18,396 bases of DNA from Limivivens sp034101475 (GTDB lineage: Bacteria; Bacillota; Clostridia; Lachnospirales; Lachnospiraceae): the NCBI GenBank assembly GCA_034101475.1, contig JAXEJQ010000016.1, forward strand, positions 1 to 18,396, read 5' to 3'. Numbering within the stretch: the first letter of the stretch is position 1; every line of letters begins with the position of its first letter. Both the position numbers and the translations under genes were made by a program. The notes under the pieces were generated by a model. The model was not told the DNA's origin and did no database searches. It worked only from the letters and a program-made list of their open reading frames with translations. Below are positions 1 through 7,098 of the stretch, one piece after another.

Positions 1-78
1 CGTCTGATGGAAACCATCAAATCCTGTGATATTTTCAAAAATAATACCCTGTATGCAGATTCCTATCTGGAGATCTAA
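1..78 (+). CDS. C-terminal 25 residues of an unidentified protein (cut by the window edge)
   Basis: An open frame runs from base 1 to a TAA at 76-78 and ends in ...NNTLYADSYLEI. Only 3 bases separate its stop from the start of the corrinoid activator at 82, so the two genes are almost certainly co-transcribed. The fragment is too short to assign to a family. From its position it may be part of the same corrinoid/methyl-transfer operon (a methyltransferase would fit), but nothing in these residues proves this. Confidence 0.6.
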   Translation, partial: RLMETIKSCDIFKNNTLYADSYLEI

Positions 79-81
79 TAA

Positions 82-2004
82 ATGCATAAGGTTACTTTTA
101 AGTTTGAAAACAGCGAAGATGTAACAGTCTTCGCTGCTTTCGGTGAAAGCCTTCTTGAGGTAGCGAGAAAAACAAATGTAGCTATCGACGCCCCCTGTTC
201 CGGAAATGCATCCTGCGGAAAATGTAAGGTGAAGCTGGTGGGCGGTGACCTGGATTCTCAAAAAACACGCCATATTTCTGACGAGGAATATGCTCAGGGC
301 TGGCGGCTCGCCTGTGTCAGCAAGATCAATGCGGATGTGGAAGTACTGGTACCGGATATTGCCTCAGCCTACAAAAGCCGGATGAAAGTGGCGGATTTAA
401 GCTCCGCGGAAGAGCTGAAGATTTTCGAAGATCTGAAAGAACAGATTGCAGAAGTAGGTATTGAACTTAAAAACAACCTGGAAATTATCGACCTTGTTAT
501 GGACGAACCCACACTGGATGACACCATGCCTGATAATGAACGTCTGACCTGGGCCCTGCAGGCTGCTACCGGAATGGATAAGATCCGCATTCCATATTTT
601 GTTATGAAAAAGCTGGCCGATGTTCTGCGGGAGAGTCATTTTCATGTGCAGGCAGTGGTTCGTAAGACAGAAAATGATGTTTTTGTCTATGACATTTTAC
701 ACGAAGAGGAAAATCCTGTAGTGGGGGGACTGGCTGTAGATATCGGTACCACAACAGTTTCTGCCATTATTATCAATATGCTGGACGGTCAGATTCTGGC
801 AAAAGGTTCTGCCGGAAATGGCCAGATCCGTTACGGTGCAGATGTTATCAACCGGATTATTGAATCCACAAAGCCGGGAGGCAGAGAAAAACTGCAGAAG
901 GCGATTGTGGAGGAGACACTGAATCCGCTGATTGCAAATATGTGTGCCCATGCCAAACTGCGTACCAACCAGATTTACCGGATGTGCGTGGCCGGAAATA
1001 CGACCATGAATCATCTGCTGATGGGTGTGGATGCGAACCCGGTTCGTATGGAGCCGTATATTCCGACCTTTTTTAAGACCAATTCCCTCTATGCCAATGA
1101 TATCGGCGTGAAGATCAATCCGGATGCCCATATTATTCTGGCACCCAATATCGGAAGTTATGTGGGCGGCGATATTACAGCCGGAGCTTTCGTGTCCATG
1201 CTGTGGAATAAACCGGAGTTCTCGCTATTTATCGACCTGGGCACCAATGGCGAGATTGTATTTGGCAATTCTGACTTTATGATGAGCTGTGCCTGCTCTG
1301 CCGGTCCGGCTTTTGAAGGCGGAGATATCAGCTGCGGTATGCGTGCCACGGACGGTGCCATTGAGGCCTGCGTGATTGATGAAGAAACCATGGAACCATC
1401 CATGGAGATCATCGGTGAACCGGGAACAAAGCCCATCGGTATCTGTGGTTCCGGAATCATCGATATTATCGCGGAGCTGTTCCGCTGCGGCATGATCAGC
1501 CCCAAAGGCAAATTCATCCGGGAAGGAAAGCGGATCCGTCATGACAAATATGGGATGGGAAGTTATGTTCTGGCTTTCCAGGAGGATGCCGGCTCTGTAA
1601 AGGATGTGGAAATCACAGAGGTGGATATCGATAATTTTATCCGTGCCAAGGGCGCTATTTTCTCGGCGATCCGTACCATGCTTTCTTATTGCGATTTCGA
1701 TATCAGCATGATTGAAAATGTATATGTAGCCGGCGGTATCGGCAGCGGCATTAACATGAAAAATGCCATGCGGATCGGCATGTTCCCGGCGATTCCGGTG
1801 GAGCTGTATCATTATATCGGTAATTCCTCCCTGGCAGGGTCCTATGCGATGCTGTATTCTACCCAGTCGGAGAAAAAGGTCTATGAGCTGGCTCAAAATA
1901 TGACCTATATTGAACTGAGCGCTATTCCTCAGTATATGGATGAATTTGTGGCGGCCTGCTTCCTGCCCCACACAGATGCTTCCCTGTTTGAGACGATCGA
2001 ATAA
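82..2004 (+). CDS. RACE-type corrinoid protein reductive activator (2Fe-2S + DUF4445/ASKHA)
   Basis: 640 aa. ATP-dependent reductive activators of this family return oxidised Co(II) corrinoid proteins to Co(I) so that methyl transfer can resume. The N-terminus is a plant-type 2Fe-2S ferredoxin domain with C39, C45, C48 and C78 (CX5CX2CX29C). A linker region (about 100-210) follows, then an ASKHA ATPase-like domain with phosphate-loop motifs DIGTTT (220-225), IDLGTNGE (384-391) and AGGIGSG (550-556). This is the bacterial RACE layout. Archaeal RamA instead carries C-terminal 4Fe-4S motifs, which are absent here. ATG 82 is preceded by GGAG about 9 bases upstream. The gene sits 3 bases after the previous stop and about 20 bases before a DUF3786 gene. 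Its likely clients include the corrinoid proteins at 4981-6923. The family call is firm; the specific partner is inferred. Confidence 0.93.
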   Translation: MHKVTFKFENSEDVTVFAAFGESLLEVARKTNVAIDAPCSGNASCGKCKVKLVGGDLDSQKTRHISDEEYAQGWRLACVSKINADVEVLVPDIASAYKSRMKVADLSSAEELKIFEDLKEQIAEVGIELKNNLEIIDLVMDEPTLDDTMPDNERLTWALQAATGMDKIRIPYFVMKKLADVLRESHFHVQAVVRKTENDVFVYDILHEEENPVVGGLAVDIGTTTVSAIIINMLDGQILAKGSAGNGQIRYGADVINRIIESTKPGGREKLQKAIVEETLNPLIANMCAHAKLRTNQIYRMCVAGNTTMNHLLMGVDANPVRMEPYIPTFFKTNSLYANDIGVKINPDAHIILAPNIGSYVGGDITAGAFVSMLWNKPEFSLFIDLGTNGEIVFGNSDFMMSCACSAGPAFEGGDISCGMRATDGAIEACVIDEETMEPSMEIIGEPGTKPIGICGSGIIDIIAELFRCGMISPKGKFIREGKRIRHDKYGMGSYVLAFQEDAGSVKDVEITEVDIDNFIRAKGAIFSAIRTMLSYCDFDISMIENVYVAGGIGSGINMKNAMRIGMFPAIPVELYHYIGNSSLAGSYAMLYSTQSEKKVYELAQNMTYIELSAIPQYMDEFVAACFLPHTDASLFETIE

Positions 2005-2024
2005 ATGCGGATGCTGAGGTGCTT

Positions 2025-2663
2025 ATGAATATTGAATACGAAAAAGACAATAAAGAGCGCATTCCTTTCGAACACTATCTGGCTGCCTATCAGCAGCTGG
2101 ATCCTGTGGAAGCGGCAAACAGGGTTGGAGTTCCCTATAACCCGGATACAAAGGAATTTACTATTCGGATGATGCAGAAGGAGTTCCTGGTGTCCTGGCC
2201 GGATTGTAAAGTCAGAAAAGCAGATCCAGCCGATACCGGTTACGGTGCAGCGGAGGATACTGTTGCGGCAAAGATCATGATTATCCGCCTGCTGACCAGA
2301 GGGGTTCCGGCAGTCCATACCGGAAACTTCCTGACCTATCGGGATGTTCCATGGGGGGAGGTCTATTACCGTCAGTTTAACGGCCGCTGCAAAATGCGTC
2401 TTGCCTTTTCCTACGGGAACAGGCTGGATCAGTTTCGGGCAGCCTGCGAGAAAATCGGTGCCAGAAAACTGGACAATGGTGACGCTTCCTATGAATTCGA
2501 GTTTTTGAATGGCTACTATGTGCGCTTTATTCTGTGGGAAGGAGACGATGAGTTTCCTCCCTCCTCGCAGATTCTTTTTTCAGACAATTTCCCGCTGTCT
2601 TTTGAAGCAGAGGACCTGGCGGTGGTTGGAGATATCTCCATCGGCACGCTGAAAAAAATCTGA
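2025..2663 (+). CDS. DUF3786 domain-containing protein
   Basis: 212 aa, soluble, with no signal peptide or membrane segment. The sequence (NIEYEKDNKERIPFEHYLAAYQQLDP... through ...GDISIGTLKKI) fits the DUF3786 family, small proteins of unknown function that I associate with corrinoid-activator genes in anaerobes. An in-frame GTG at 2019 is possible, but ATG 2025 is preferred because GAGG at 2016-2019 then sits 5 bases upstream. The gap from the activator stop is only 20 bases, so the two are probably one transcript and the product may help the activator or corrinoid proteins. The C-terminal half has a WEGDDEFPPSSQILFSDNFP stretch typical of the family. No catalytic motif is evident. The 154 bases that follow hold no clear promoter or terminator. 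Confidence 0.8.
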   Translation: MNIEYEKDNKERIPFEHYLAAYQQLDPVEAANRVGVPYNPDTKEFTIRMMQKEFLVSWPDCKVRKADPADTGYGAAEDTVAAKIMIIRLLTRGVPAVHTGNFLTYRDVPWGEVYYRQFNGRCKMRLAFSYGNRLDQFRAACEKIGARKLDNGDASYEFEFLNGYYVRFILWEGDDEFPPSSQILFSDNFPLSFEAEDLAVVGDISIGTLKKI

Positions 2664-2817
2664 GAATTCACAAATTTGAGACAATGGTCCGGGAGTATCC
2701 TGAGACGCTTTCCGGATCCTTGTATACTTTGCAAGAAACTGCAAAGATTCCCACACAGACAGTGCAGGCCGCTTTGGCAGGTACTGGCACTGTGAGAAAA
2801 AGAAGGAGATGGACGAT

Positions 2818-3447
2818 ATGGGATTTTCAACTGTACCCTGCAATGAATTTGTAGAGGTTCTGGCCTCAAAGGCTCCGGTACCCGGCGGCGGCGGCGCTTC
2901 CGCACTGGTAGGTGCAGTCGGAACAGCTCTTGGCAACATGGTCGGAAGTCTGACCGTTGGCAAGAAAAAGTATGCGGATGTGGAAGAGGAGATGTATGAG
3001 CTGGAAGCAAAATGCGATACTCTTCAGAAGGAGCTGCTGGCTCTGGTAGAAAAGGATGCGGAAGTTTTCGAACCCCTTTCCAAAGCCTATGGAATGCCCC
3101 GCGCAACAGAAGAAGAAAAGGCGGAAAAAGCCCGCGTGATGGAGATCGTGCTGAAGGATGCCTGCTCCGTTCCCATGGAAATCATGGAAAAATGCTGTGA
3201 AGCCATTGAACTGATCAGGGAATTTGCAGCAAAGGGTTCCACCCTGGCCATCAGTGATGCCGGTGTGGGTGCTGCTTTCTGTAAGGCTGCTCTGGAAGGT
3301 GCTTCTCTGAATGTTTACATCAACACCAAGTCGATGGCAAACAGAGAATATGCTGAGGAACTGAATGCAAAGGCAGACGCCATGCTGGCGAAATATCCGA
3401 AAATGGCGGATGAGATTTTTGAAAGCGTACTGGGAAGACTGAAATAA
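2818..3447 (+). CDS. fchA: Cyclodeaminase/cyclohydrolase family protein (FchA-like methenyl-THF cyclohydrolase)
   Basis: 209 aa. The family includes formimidoyl-THF cyclodeaminase and the separate methenyl-THF cyclohydrolase FchA of acetogens and purine fermenters, which interconverts 10-formyl-THF and 5,10-methenyl-THF. The hallmark PVPGGGGASALVGAVGTALGNMV lies near residues 20-42, followed by long helices and ...SLNVYINTKSM. A start at ATG 2809 would abut its ribosome site with no spacer. ATG 2818 lies 9 bases after AAGGAG (2803-2808) and is preferred. It is 14 bases upstream of folD, and that FolD appears to lack cyclohydrolase residues, so cyclohydrolase is the better guess than cyclodeaminase. 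No histidine-degradation genes are nearby. The symbol is functional shorthand based on this context. Confidence 0.88.
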   Translation: MGFSTVPCNEFVEVLASKAPVPGGGGASALVGAVGTALGNMVGSLTVGKKKYADVEEEMYELEAKCDTLQKELLALVEKDAEVFEPLSKAYGMPRATEEEKAEKARVMEIVLKDACSVPMEIMEKCCEAIELIREFAAKGSTLAISDAGVGAAFCKAALEGASLNVYINTKSMANREYAEELNAKADAMLAKYPKMADEIFESVLGRLK

Positions 3448-3461
3448 GGAGAAGGAATACC

Positions 3462-4313
3462 ATGGCAAAGAGATTATTAGGTAAAGAAGTAACTGCTGCT
3501 CTGAACGAAAGAATCATCGCTCAGGTGGAAGAACTGAAGGCAAAAGGTGTTGAACCGACTCTGGGAATTATCCGGGTAGGTGAGAATGAAAGCGATATTT
3601 CCTATGAAAGAGGAGCAACGAAACGCTGTGAAACCCTGGGCGTAGCCTGCAAAAAGATCCTTCTTCCGGAAACAGCAACTCAGGAAGAGGTTCTGGCTGT
3701 GATTGATCAGGTAAATAAGGACAATTCCATTCATGGGGTGCTGCTGTTCCGTCCGCTTCCGAAGCATCTGGATCAGAACACCATCGAAAACGCACTGGAT
3801 CCGGCAAAGGATGTGGACTGCATGACCGATGGCTCCATGTCCGGCGTATTTACCGGAAAGAATGTCGGTTTCCCGCCCTGTACACCGCAGGCGTGCATGG
3901 AAATCCTGGATCATTATGGAATTGACTGCACCGGAAAGAAAGCAGTTGTGGTAGGTCGTTCTCTGGTTGTCGGAAAACCGGCGGCCATGATGCTGATCAA
4001 AAAGAATGCTACCGTTACTGTATGCCATACCAGAACGGTCGATATGCCCTCTGTTGTAAGAGAGGCGGATATTGTCATCGTAGCTGCAGGCCGTGCAGGT
4101 GTTGTGGATGCTTCCTATGTATCCCCAGGACAGACCATCATTGATGTTGGTATTAACGTTAACGAAGAAGGCAAGCTTTGCGGCGATGTAAAGTTTGACG
4201 AGGTAGAACCGATTGTTGACGCGATTACCCCGGTTCCGGGCGGTGTTGGCAGCGTAACCACATCCGTTCTGGTTGGCCATGTTGTAGAGGCAGCGGCAAG
4301 AACTCTGAAATAA
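3462..4313 (+). CDS. folD: FolD family methylene-THF dehydrogenase, probably monofunctional
   Basis: 283 aa, normal length. FolD enzymes oxidise 5,10-methylene-THF to methenyl-THF with NAD(P)+ and usually also hydrolyse methenyl-THF. The Rossmann NAD(P) segment VVVGRSLVVGKPAAMML and the C-terminal PVPGGVGSVTTSVL are intact. The usual YxxxK cyclohydrolase motif reads Y48-E-R-G-A52, so the catalytic Lys is Ala. The usual VQLPLP reads LFRPLP, so the catalytic Gln is replaced. The Asp of KDVD is kept. These changes predict a dehydrogenase-only enzyme, fitting the fchA gene 14 bases upstream. Monofunctional methylene-THF dehydrogenases are known from acetogens such as Acetobacterium woodii and Peptostreptococcus (Blautia) productus. 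GGAGAAGG precedes ATG 3462. The operon appears to end at the terminator just downstream. Confidence 0.95.
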   Translation: MAKRLLGKEVTAALNERIIAQVEELKAKGVEPTLGIIRVGENESDISYERGATKRCETLGVACKKILLPETATQEEVLAVIDQVNKDNSIHGVLLFRPLPKHLDQNTIENALDPAKDVDCMTDGSMSGVFTGKNVGFPPCTPQACMEILDHYGIDCTGKKAVVVGRSLVVGKPAAMMLIKKNATVTVCHTRTVDMPSVVREADIVIVAAGRAGVVDASYVSPGQTIIDVGINVNEEGKLCGDVKFDEVEPIVDAITPVPGGVGSVTTSVLVGHVVEAAARTLK

Positions 4314-4319
4314 AACGGC

Positions 4320-4366
4320 ACCGAAGGGGGGACTCCATTGAAAACAGGGGCCCCCTTTTTGTCGGT
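4320..4366 (+). terminator. Intrinsic terminator after folD
   Basis: AAGGGGG (4324-4330) pairs with CCCCCTT (4351-4357), followed by a T run to 4360. An outer ACCGA/TCGGT pairing (4320-4324 with 4362-4366) could extend the structure. It lies 6 bases after the folD stop and closes the one-carbon operon. Confidence 0.85.
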
Positions 4367-4374
4367 TGGATAAA

Positions 4375-4409
4375 ATGCCGGAGTTGGTTCTCATGCCGCC
4401 CTCCGGCAT
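4375..4409 (+). repeat. 9-bp perfect inverted repeat just before the membrane-protein ribosome site
   Basis: ATGCCGGAG (4375-4383) and CTCCGGCAT (4401-4409) form a perfect stem with a 17-base loop and no T tract. It ends one base before the GGGAG ribosome site (4411-4415) of the gene at 4421. It could affect translation of that gene or be a protein-binding site. Confidence 0.55.
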
Positions 4410-4420
4410 AGGGAGACAGA

Positions 4421-4939
4421 ATGAAGAATTCAAAATTATCATGTGCAGTGATGGCGCTGGCTTTTTTGACGCTGCTGGCGGTTCCGTCCATGCCCTACCT
4501 GAAGATGGAAATTCTGCGGGAGTATCTGGGCACCAATACCCTGAATGCTCTGGAGCTGGTTGAGCAGATGTATATTCTTCACGGAATGCCGGGAAGTACC
4601 AATCTTTTTGGTCATGAGCATTATGAACTGATCACGCTGATGCTTATGATTATGGGGATCGTTCTGATTGTTCTTCCGGTACTCCTGGAGGGAATCAGCA
4701 TGGTGCTGATCCTGAATGCGCGGACAAAGGGCAGAAGAAAGGCAGGGATCTGCTTTTCTGTGCTGACGGTTCTTTTTCTGGCAGCCTGCCTGGCTGTATT
4801 TTTATCGGCTGGAAGATTTGTGGGAGTAACGACCCGGGCCGGATATGGGCTTTATACTGCACTGGGTTCCAGTGTTCTTTTTGCCCTGGCCGCTGTCTGG
4901 AATGGGAGAAAACAAAGAAATCAGAACAAAAAACATTAA
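4421..4939 (+). CDS. Small multi-pass membrane protein of unknown function
   Basis: 172 aa. I do not recognise a family. Hydrophobic segments lie near residues 7-27 (MALAFLTLLAVPSMPY, signal-like or first helix), 71-97 (ITLMLMIMGIVLIVLPVLLEGISMVLIL), 107-127 (ICFSVLTVLFLAACLAVFLSAG) and 140-160 (YTALGSSVLFALAAVW), so three or four membrane passes are likely. The C-terminus is basic (NGRKQRNQNKKH), suggesting a cytoplasmic end. The start at ATG 4421 is supported by GGGAG five bases upstream. It lies between the folD terminator and its own strong terminator, so it is probably a single-gene unit, although I see no clear promoter between 4366 and 4420. Confidence 0.75.
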   Translation: MKNSKLSCAVMALAFLTLLAVPSMPYLKMEILREYLGTNTLNALELVEQMYILHGMPGSTNLFGHEHYELITLMLMIMGIVLIVLPVLLEGISMVLILNARTKGRRKAGICFSVLTVLFLAACLAVFLSAGRFVGVTTRAGYGLYTALGSSVLFALAAVWNGRKQRNQNKKH

Positions 4940-4951
4940 AGATGTACCAGG

Positions 4952-4977
4952 GCCCGGCAGATGCCGGGCTTTTTTTT
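4952..4977 (+). terminator. Intrinsic terminator after the membrane-protein gene
   Basis: GCCCGGC (4952-4958) and GCCGGGC (4963-4969) form a 7-bp GC stem with an AGAT loop, followed by eight Ts (4970-4977). It lies between convergent genes. On the minus strand the hairpin has no following T run, so it mainly serves the plus strand. Confidence 0.95.
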
Positions 4978-4980
4978 ATA

Positions 4981-5622
4981 TCACAGAATATAGGTTTTTG
5001 CTACCTGAGCCGCATCGTAGGCATTATCGGTATAAGCGTCCGCACCGATTTCATCGGCAAAATCCTGTGTTACCGGAGCACCGCCCACCATGATCTTGAA
5101 GCGTTTTCGTTCCGGCATCTCATTCAGAGAATGTACAATGGATTTCATATTGCCCAGGGATGTGGTCAGAAGAGAGGAGATACAGACGATGGCTGCGTCC
5201 GGATGCTGCTGAACGGCCTGGGTAAACTGCTTTTCCGATACATCAATGCCCAGATCGATAACCTCAAAGCCGGCGCTTTCAAACATCAGTCCAACCAGAT
5301 TTTTCCCCACATCATGAAGGTCTCCGGCAGCCGTTCCCAGAATAACCGTACTGATGGGGGAGGTCTGAACGCCCTGTTCCTCCAGAAAGGTACGCAGAGT
5401 CTGAAGGCCGTACTTCATACAGCGGGCAGCAGACAGAACCCGGGCAATGTAGATTTCTTCATTTTTATATTTGAGTCCCACACGTTTCATTGTGGGAGTG
5501 AAGACCTGATTCAGCAATTCCACCGGCGGGATTCCGGCCTGAAGCGCTTCCAGAACCAGACGCTGGGTGAGTTTGGGCTTTCCCTCCTCAATCGAACTGC
5601 AGATCTGTTCCATGTAATCCAT
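4981..5622 (-). CDS. Corrinoid (B12-binding) methyl-carrier protein, copy 1
   Basis: 213 aa. Two-domain cobalamin-binding protein of the MtaC/MtbC/MetH class. The N-terminal helical 'cap' covers about residues 1-85. The Rossmann B12 domain follows, with GDLHDVGKN at 100-108; H103 is the lower axial ligand of cobalt. SSLLTTS (149-155) and VGGAPVT complete the B12-binding signature. Such proteins carry a methyl group between a substrate-specific methyltransferase and a THF-specific one. ATG 5622 immediately follows the TAA of the upstream DUF2284 gene, with GAGGAA inside that gene's end as ribosome site, so the two are translationally coupled. It is clearly a paralog of the protein at 6285-6923 but more diverged (cap motif FTPTMKRVGLKYKNEEIYIARVLSAARCM). 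The cognate methyltransferase is not in the window. Confidence 0.95.
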   Translation of the reverse strand: MDYMEQICSSIEEGKPKLTQRLVLEALQAGIPPVELLNQVFTPTMKRVGLKYKNEEIYIARVLSAARCMKYGLQTLRTFLEEQGVQTSPISTVILGTAAGDLHDVGKNLVGLMFESAGFEVIDLGIDVSEKQFTQAVQQHPDAAIVCISSLLTTSLGNMKSIVHSLNEMPERKRFKIMVGGAPVTQDFADEIGADAYTDNAYDAAQVAKTYIL

Positions 5623-6168
5623 TTATAATTCCTCAACTAAGTAACAGGATGTATAGGCAATTTTTTCACTGCCATAATAATAGGGAAGCTGATTGTCACG
5701 ACAGACCTGGTTGACCAGAAGACCGTAAGCTTCCATGGAATGCGTCATTTTCTCGGGAAAACGGCAGGGCTGATCCGGATAAGTACAGGATTTGCAGCGG
5801 ACGCAGGAACCTGCCCCCAGGGGCAGAACGGACATTTCTTTCCGGAAAAGATCGGTCACCCGGGCAAAGATCTCTTTATGCCTGTTTTCCACCTCCATCA
5901 TTCCTTCAAAATCCATGGAATCTTCAATGTCTCCGATGGTCTGAACCAGAATACCGCGGGTACATCTGCGGATCTGTTCGCTGCAGAACTCCAGGGAGCC
6001 GCAGCCTGGAGGGCAGGACCAGTTTTTTTCATACATATGGCAGTGATTGGATGCGCACATGGCGCGAACCTCATCCAAAGGATGCAGGGTATGGATATCC
6101 AGTGGGACAGCGGCGGAAAAACCGGCTTCCTTTGCCGCCCGGATCATTTCTTCAGTCGTCAGGCTCAA
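5623..6168 (-). CDS. DUF2284 cysteine-rich protein, putative metal or Fe-S binding
   Basis: 181 aa. DUF2284 proteins are predicted metal-binding proteins of unknown role. Ten cysteines fall in two groups: C38, C43, C52, C56 (CPPGC), C62 and C69, then C123, C126, C129 (CVRCKSC) and C136. This pattern suggests one or two Fe-S clusters. The start is TTG 6168, with GGAGGTG six bases upstream (complement of 6175-6181) and no better ATG nearby. It lies between two corrinoid protein genes and its stop abuts the start of copy 1. An electron-transfer or corrinoid-reduction role alongside the methyl carriers is plausible but is inference from context. A 7-bp inverted repeat (CGGACAG 6188-6194 / CTGTCCG 6200-6206) lies just upstream in the 116-base gap from copy 2. 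Confidence 0.85.
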   Translation of the reverse strand: MSLTTEEMIRAAKEAGFSAAVPLDIHTLHPLDEVRAMCASNHCHMYEKNWSCPPGCGSLEFCSEQIRRCTRGILVQTIGDIEDSMDFEGMMEVENRHKEIFARVTDLFRKEMSVLPLGAGSCVRCKSCTYPDQPCRFPEKMTHSMEAYGLLVNQVCRDNQLPYYYGSEKIAYTSCYLVEEL

Positions 6169-6284
6169 TTGTTACACCTCCAGTAAACGGACAGGCCAGC
6201 TGTCCGAAGCATGCACGGAAAATAAGAAGGAGGCTGTCCCGCCCATGTGGTATGAGAGAGACAACCCCCAGTATAGACTTAAAT

Positions 6285-6923
6285 TTATGCAACCAGAGCT
6301 TTCGCAGCCTGTGCAGCGGAAGCAGCATCCGGTGTATAGCAGTCAGCGCCGATTTCATCAGCAAATTCCTGGGTGATCGGAGCACCGCCGACCATAACCT
6401 TAATCTGGCTTCTCCAGGGCTGCTCATTCAGGGCTTTTACAGTATCTCTCAGAGCCGGCATCGTTGTTGTCAGCAGAGCAGAGCATCCAACAATCTTGGT
6501 ATCCGGATTGTCGTTTACTGCCTGGATGAATTTCTCGATGGGAACATCAACGCCCAGGTCGATTACTTCGAAGCCAGCGCTTTCAATCATCATGATAACC
6601 AGGTTCTTACCGATATCGTGAAGGTCACCTGCAACGGTACCCATAATCATCTTACCAGCAGCTCCGGCAGTTCCGCTTGCCAGATGCGGTTTCAGAACTT
6701 CAACACCTTTCTTCATAGCACGTGCTGCAACCAGCATTTCCGGTACGAAGATTTCGTTGTTTTTGAATTTCTCACCTACAATGCCCATCGCATCGATCAT
6801 ACCAACGTTCAGGATTTCGGTCGGGTCAATCCCTGCGTCCAGGGCAGCCTGTACCAGACCCGGTACTAATTTTGCTTTTCCTTTTTCGACAGCTTCCGCT
6901 ACTGCCTTTAATTCTTCTGACAT
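6285..6923 (-). CDS. Corrinoid (B12-binding) methyl-carrier protein, copy 2
   Basis: 212 aa. Same architecture as copy 1: helical cap (1-82), then a B12 domain with GDLHDIGKN at 99-107, where H102 is the expected cobalt ligand, followed by CSALLTTTM and VGGAPITQEFADEIGADCYTPDA. It closely matches the usual corrinoid proteins of methylamine, methanol and glycine-betaine methyltransferase systems in Clostridia. It is first in the minus-strand unit, with a very strong ribosome site AAGGAGGTA 8 bases before ATG 6923 and a recognisable promoter upstream. A 116-base gap separates it from the DUF2284 gene; no T-tract terminator was found there, so read-through is likely. The substrate is unknown because no methyltransferase is encoded in the window. 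Confidence 0.96.
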   Translation of the reverse strand: MSEELKAVAEAVEKGKAKLVPGLVQAALDAGIDPTEILNVGMIDAMGIVGEKFKNNEIFVPEMLVAARAMKKGVEVLKPHLASGTAGAAGKMIMGTVAGDLHDIGKNLVIMMIESAGFEVIDLGVDVPIEKFIQAVNDNPDTKIVGCSALLTTTMPALRDTVKALNEQPWRSQIKVMVGGAPITQEFADEIGADCYTPDAASAAQAAKALVA

Positions 6924-6931
6924 AATAAAAA

Positions 6932-6984
6932 TACCTCCTTGTATATTTCTTCTTTGGCGTTCACGCCTCAGTGTTTTCGCACTG
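6932..6984 (-). promoter_or_regulatory. 5' leader of the corrinoid unit: strong ribosome site and two small hairpins
   Basis: Reading the minus strand, the leader contains CAGTG/CACTG (6969-6973 with 6980-6984, 6-base loop), then GGCG/CGCC (6956-6959 with 6964-6967, 4-base loop), then AAGGAGGTA (6932-6940). The hairpins are short and may simply stabilise the leader of a highly expressed mRNA. Confidence 0.5.
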
Positions 6985-7002
6985 CTATTTGTTTACAGGA
7001 AC

Positions 7003-7031
7003 ATTATACCAGAAATTTCTACAAAGGTTAA
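7003..7031 (-). promoter_or_regulatory. Predicted sigma-A promoter of the corrinoid/DUF2284 unit
   Basis: On the minus strand TTAACC (7026-7031) is followed after 17 bases by TATAAT (7003-7008). The -10 has an extended TGG just upstream. It would start RNA about 70 bases before the start codon at 6923. Confidence 0.65.
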
Positions 7032-7043
7032 TCCAACAAAAGA

Positions 7044-7072
7044 TTGACATTTTCAAAGTATTTTCCTACAAT
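7044..7072 (+). promoter_or_regulatory. Predicted sigma-A promoter of the PucR-type regulator
   Basis: TTGACA (7044-7049), a 17-base spacer and TACAAT (7067-7072). The start site would be near 7079, so a GTG start at 7087 would have almost no leader. This favours the TTG at 7099. Confidence 0.75.
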
Positions 7073-7081
7073 GTGTAGGAA
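7063..7081 (+). promoter_or_regulatory. Palindrome over the regulator -10, candidate operator
   Basis: TTCCTACA (7063-7070), ATG spacer, TGTAGGAA (7074-7081): a perfect 8-bp inverted repeat that covers the -10 and the start site of the regulator. A related half-site TTTCTACA is at 7016-7023, between the -35 and -10 of the opposing promoter. The layout fits autoregulation and control of the divergent corrinoid unit, but binding is inferred. Confidence 0.5.
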
Positions 7082-7098
7082 GAAAGGTGGCGAGCTTT

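Noticed and set aside
1225..1971. 248-codon minus-strand frame opposite the corrinoid activator
   Set aside because: Antisense shadow of a strongly supported gene; no ribosome site or family resemblance.
2664..2817. Possible tetrahydrofolate riboswitch before fchA
   Set aside because: There are a few complementary bits such as CAGTGC/GCACTG, but none of the conserved THF riboswitch core could be recognised.
3477..4442. 321-codon minus-strand frame opposite folD
   Set aside because: It overlaps folD and its terminator entirely, and its composition is what antisense of a coding frame gives.
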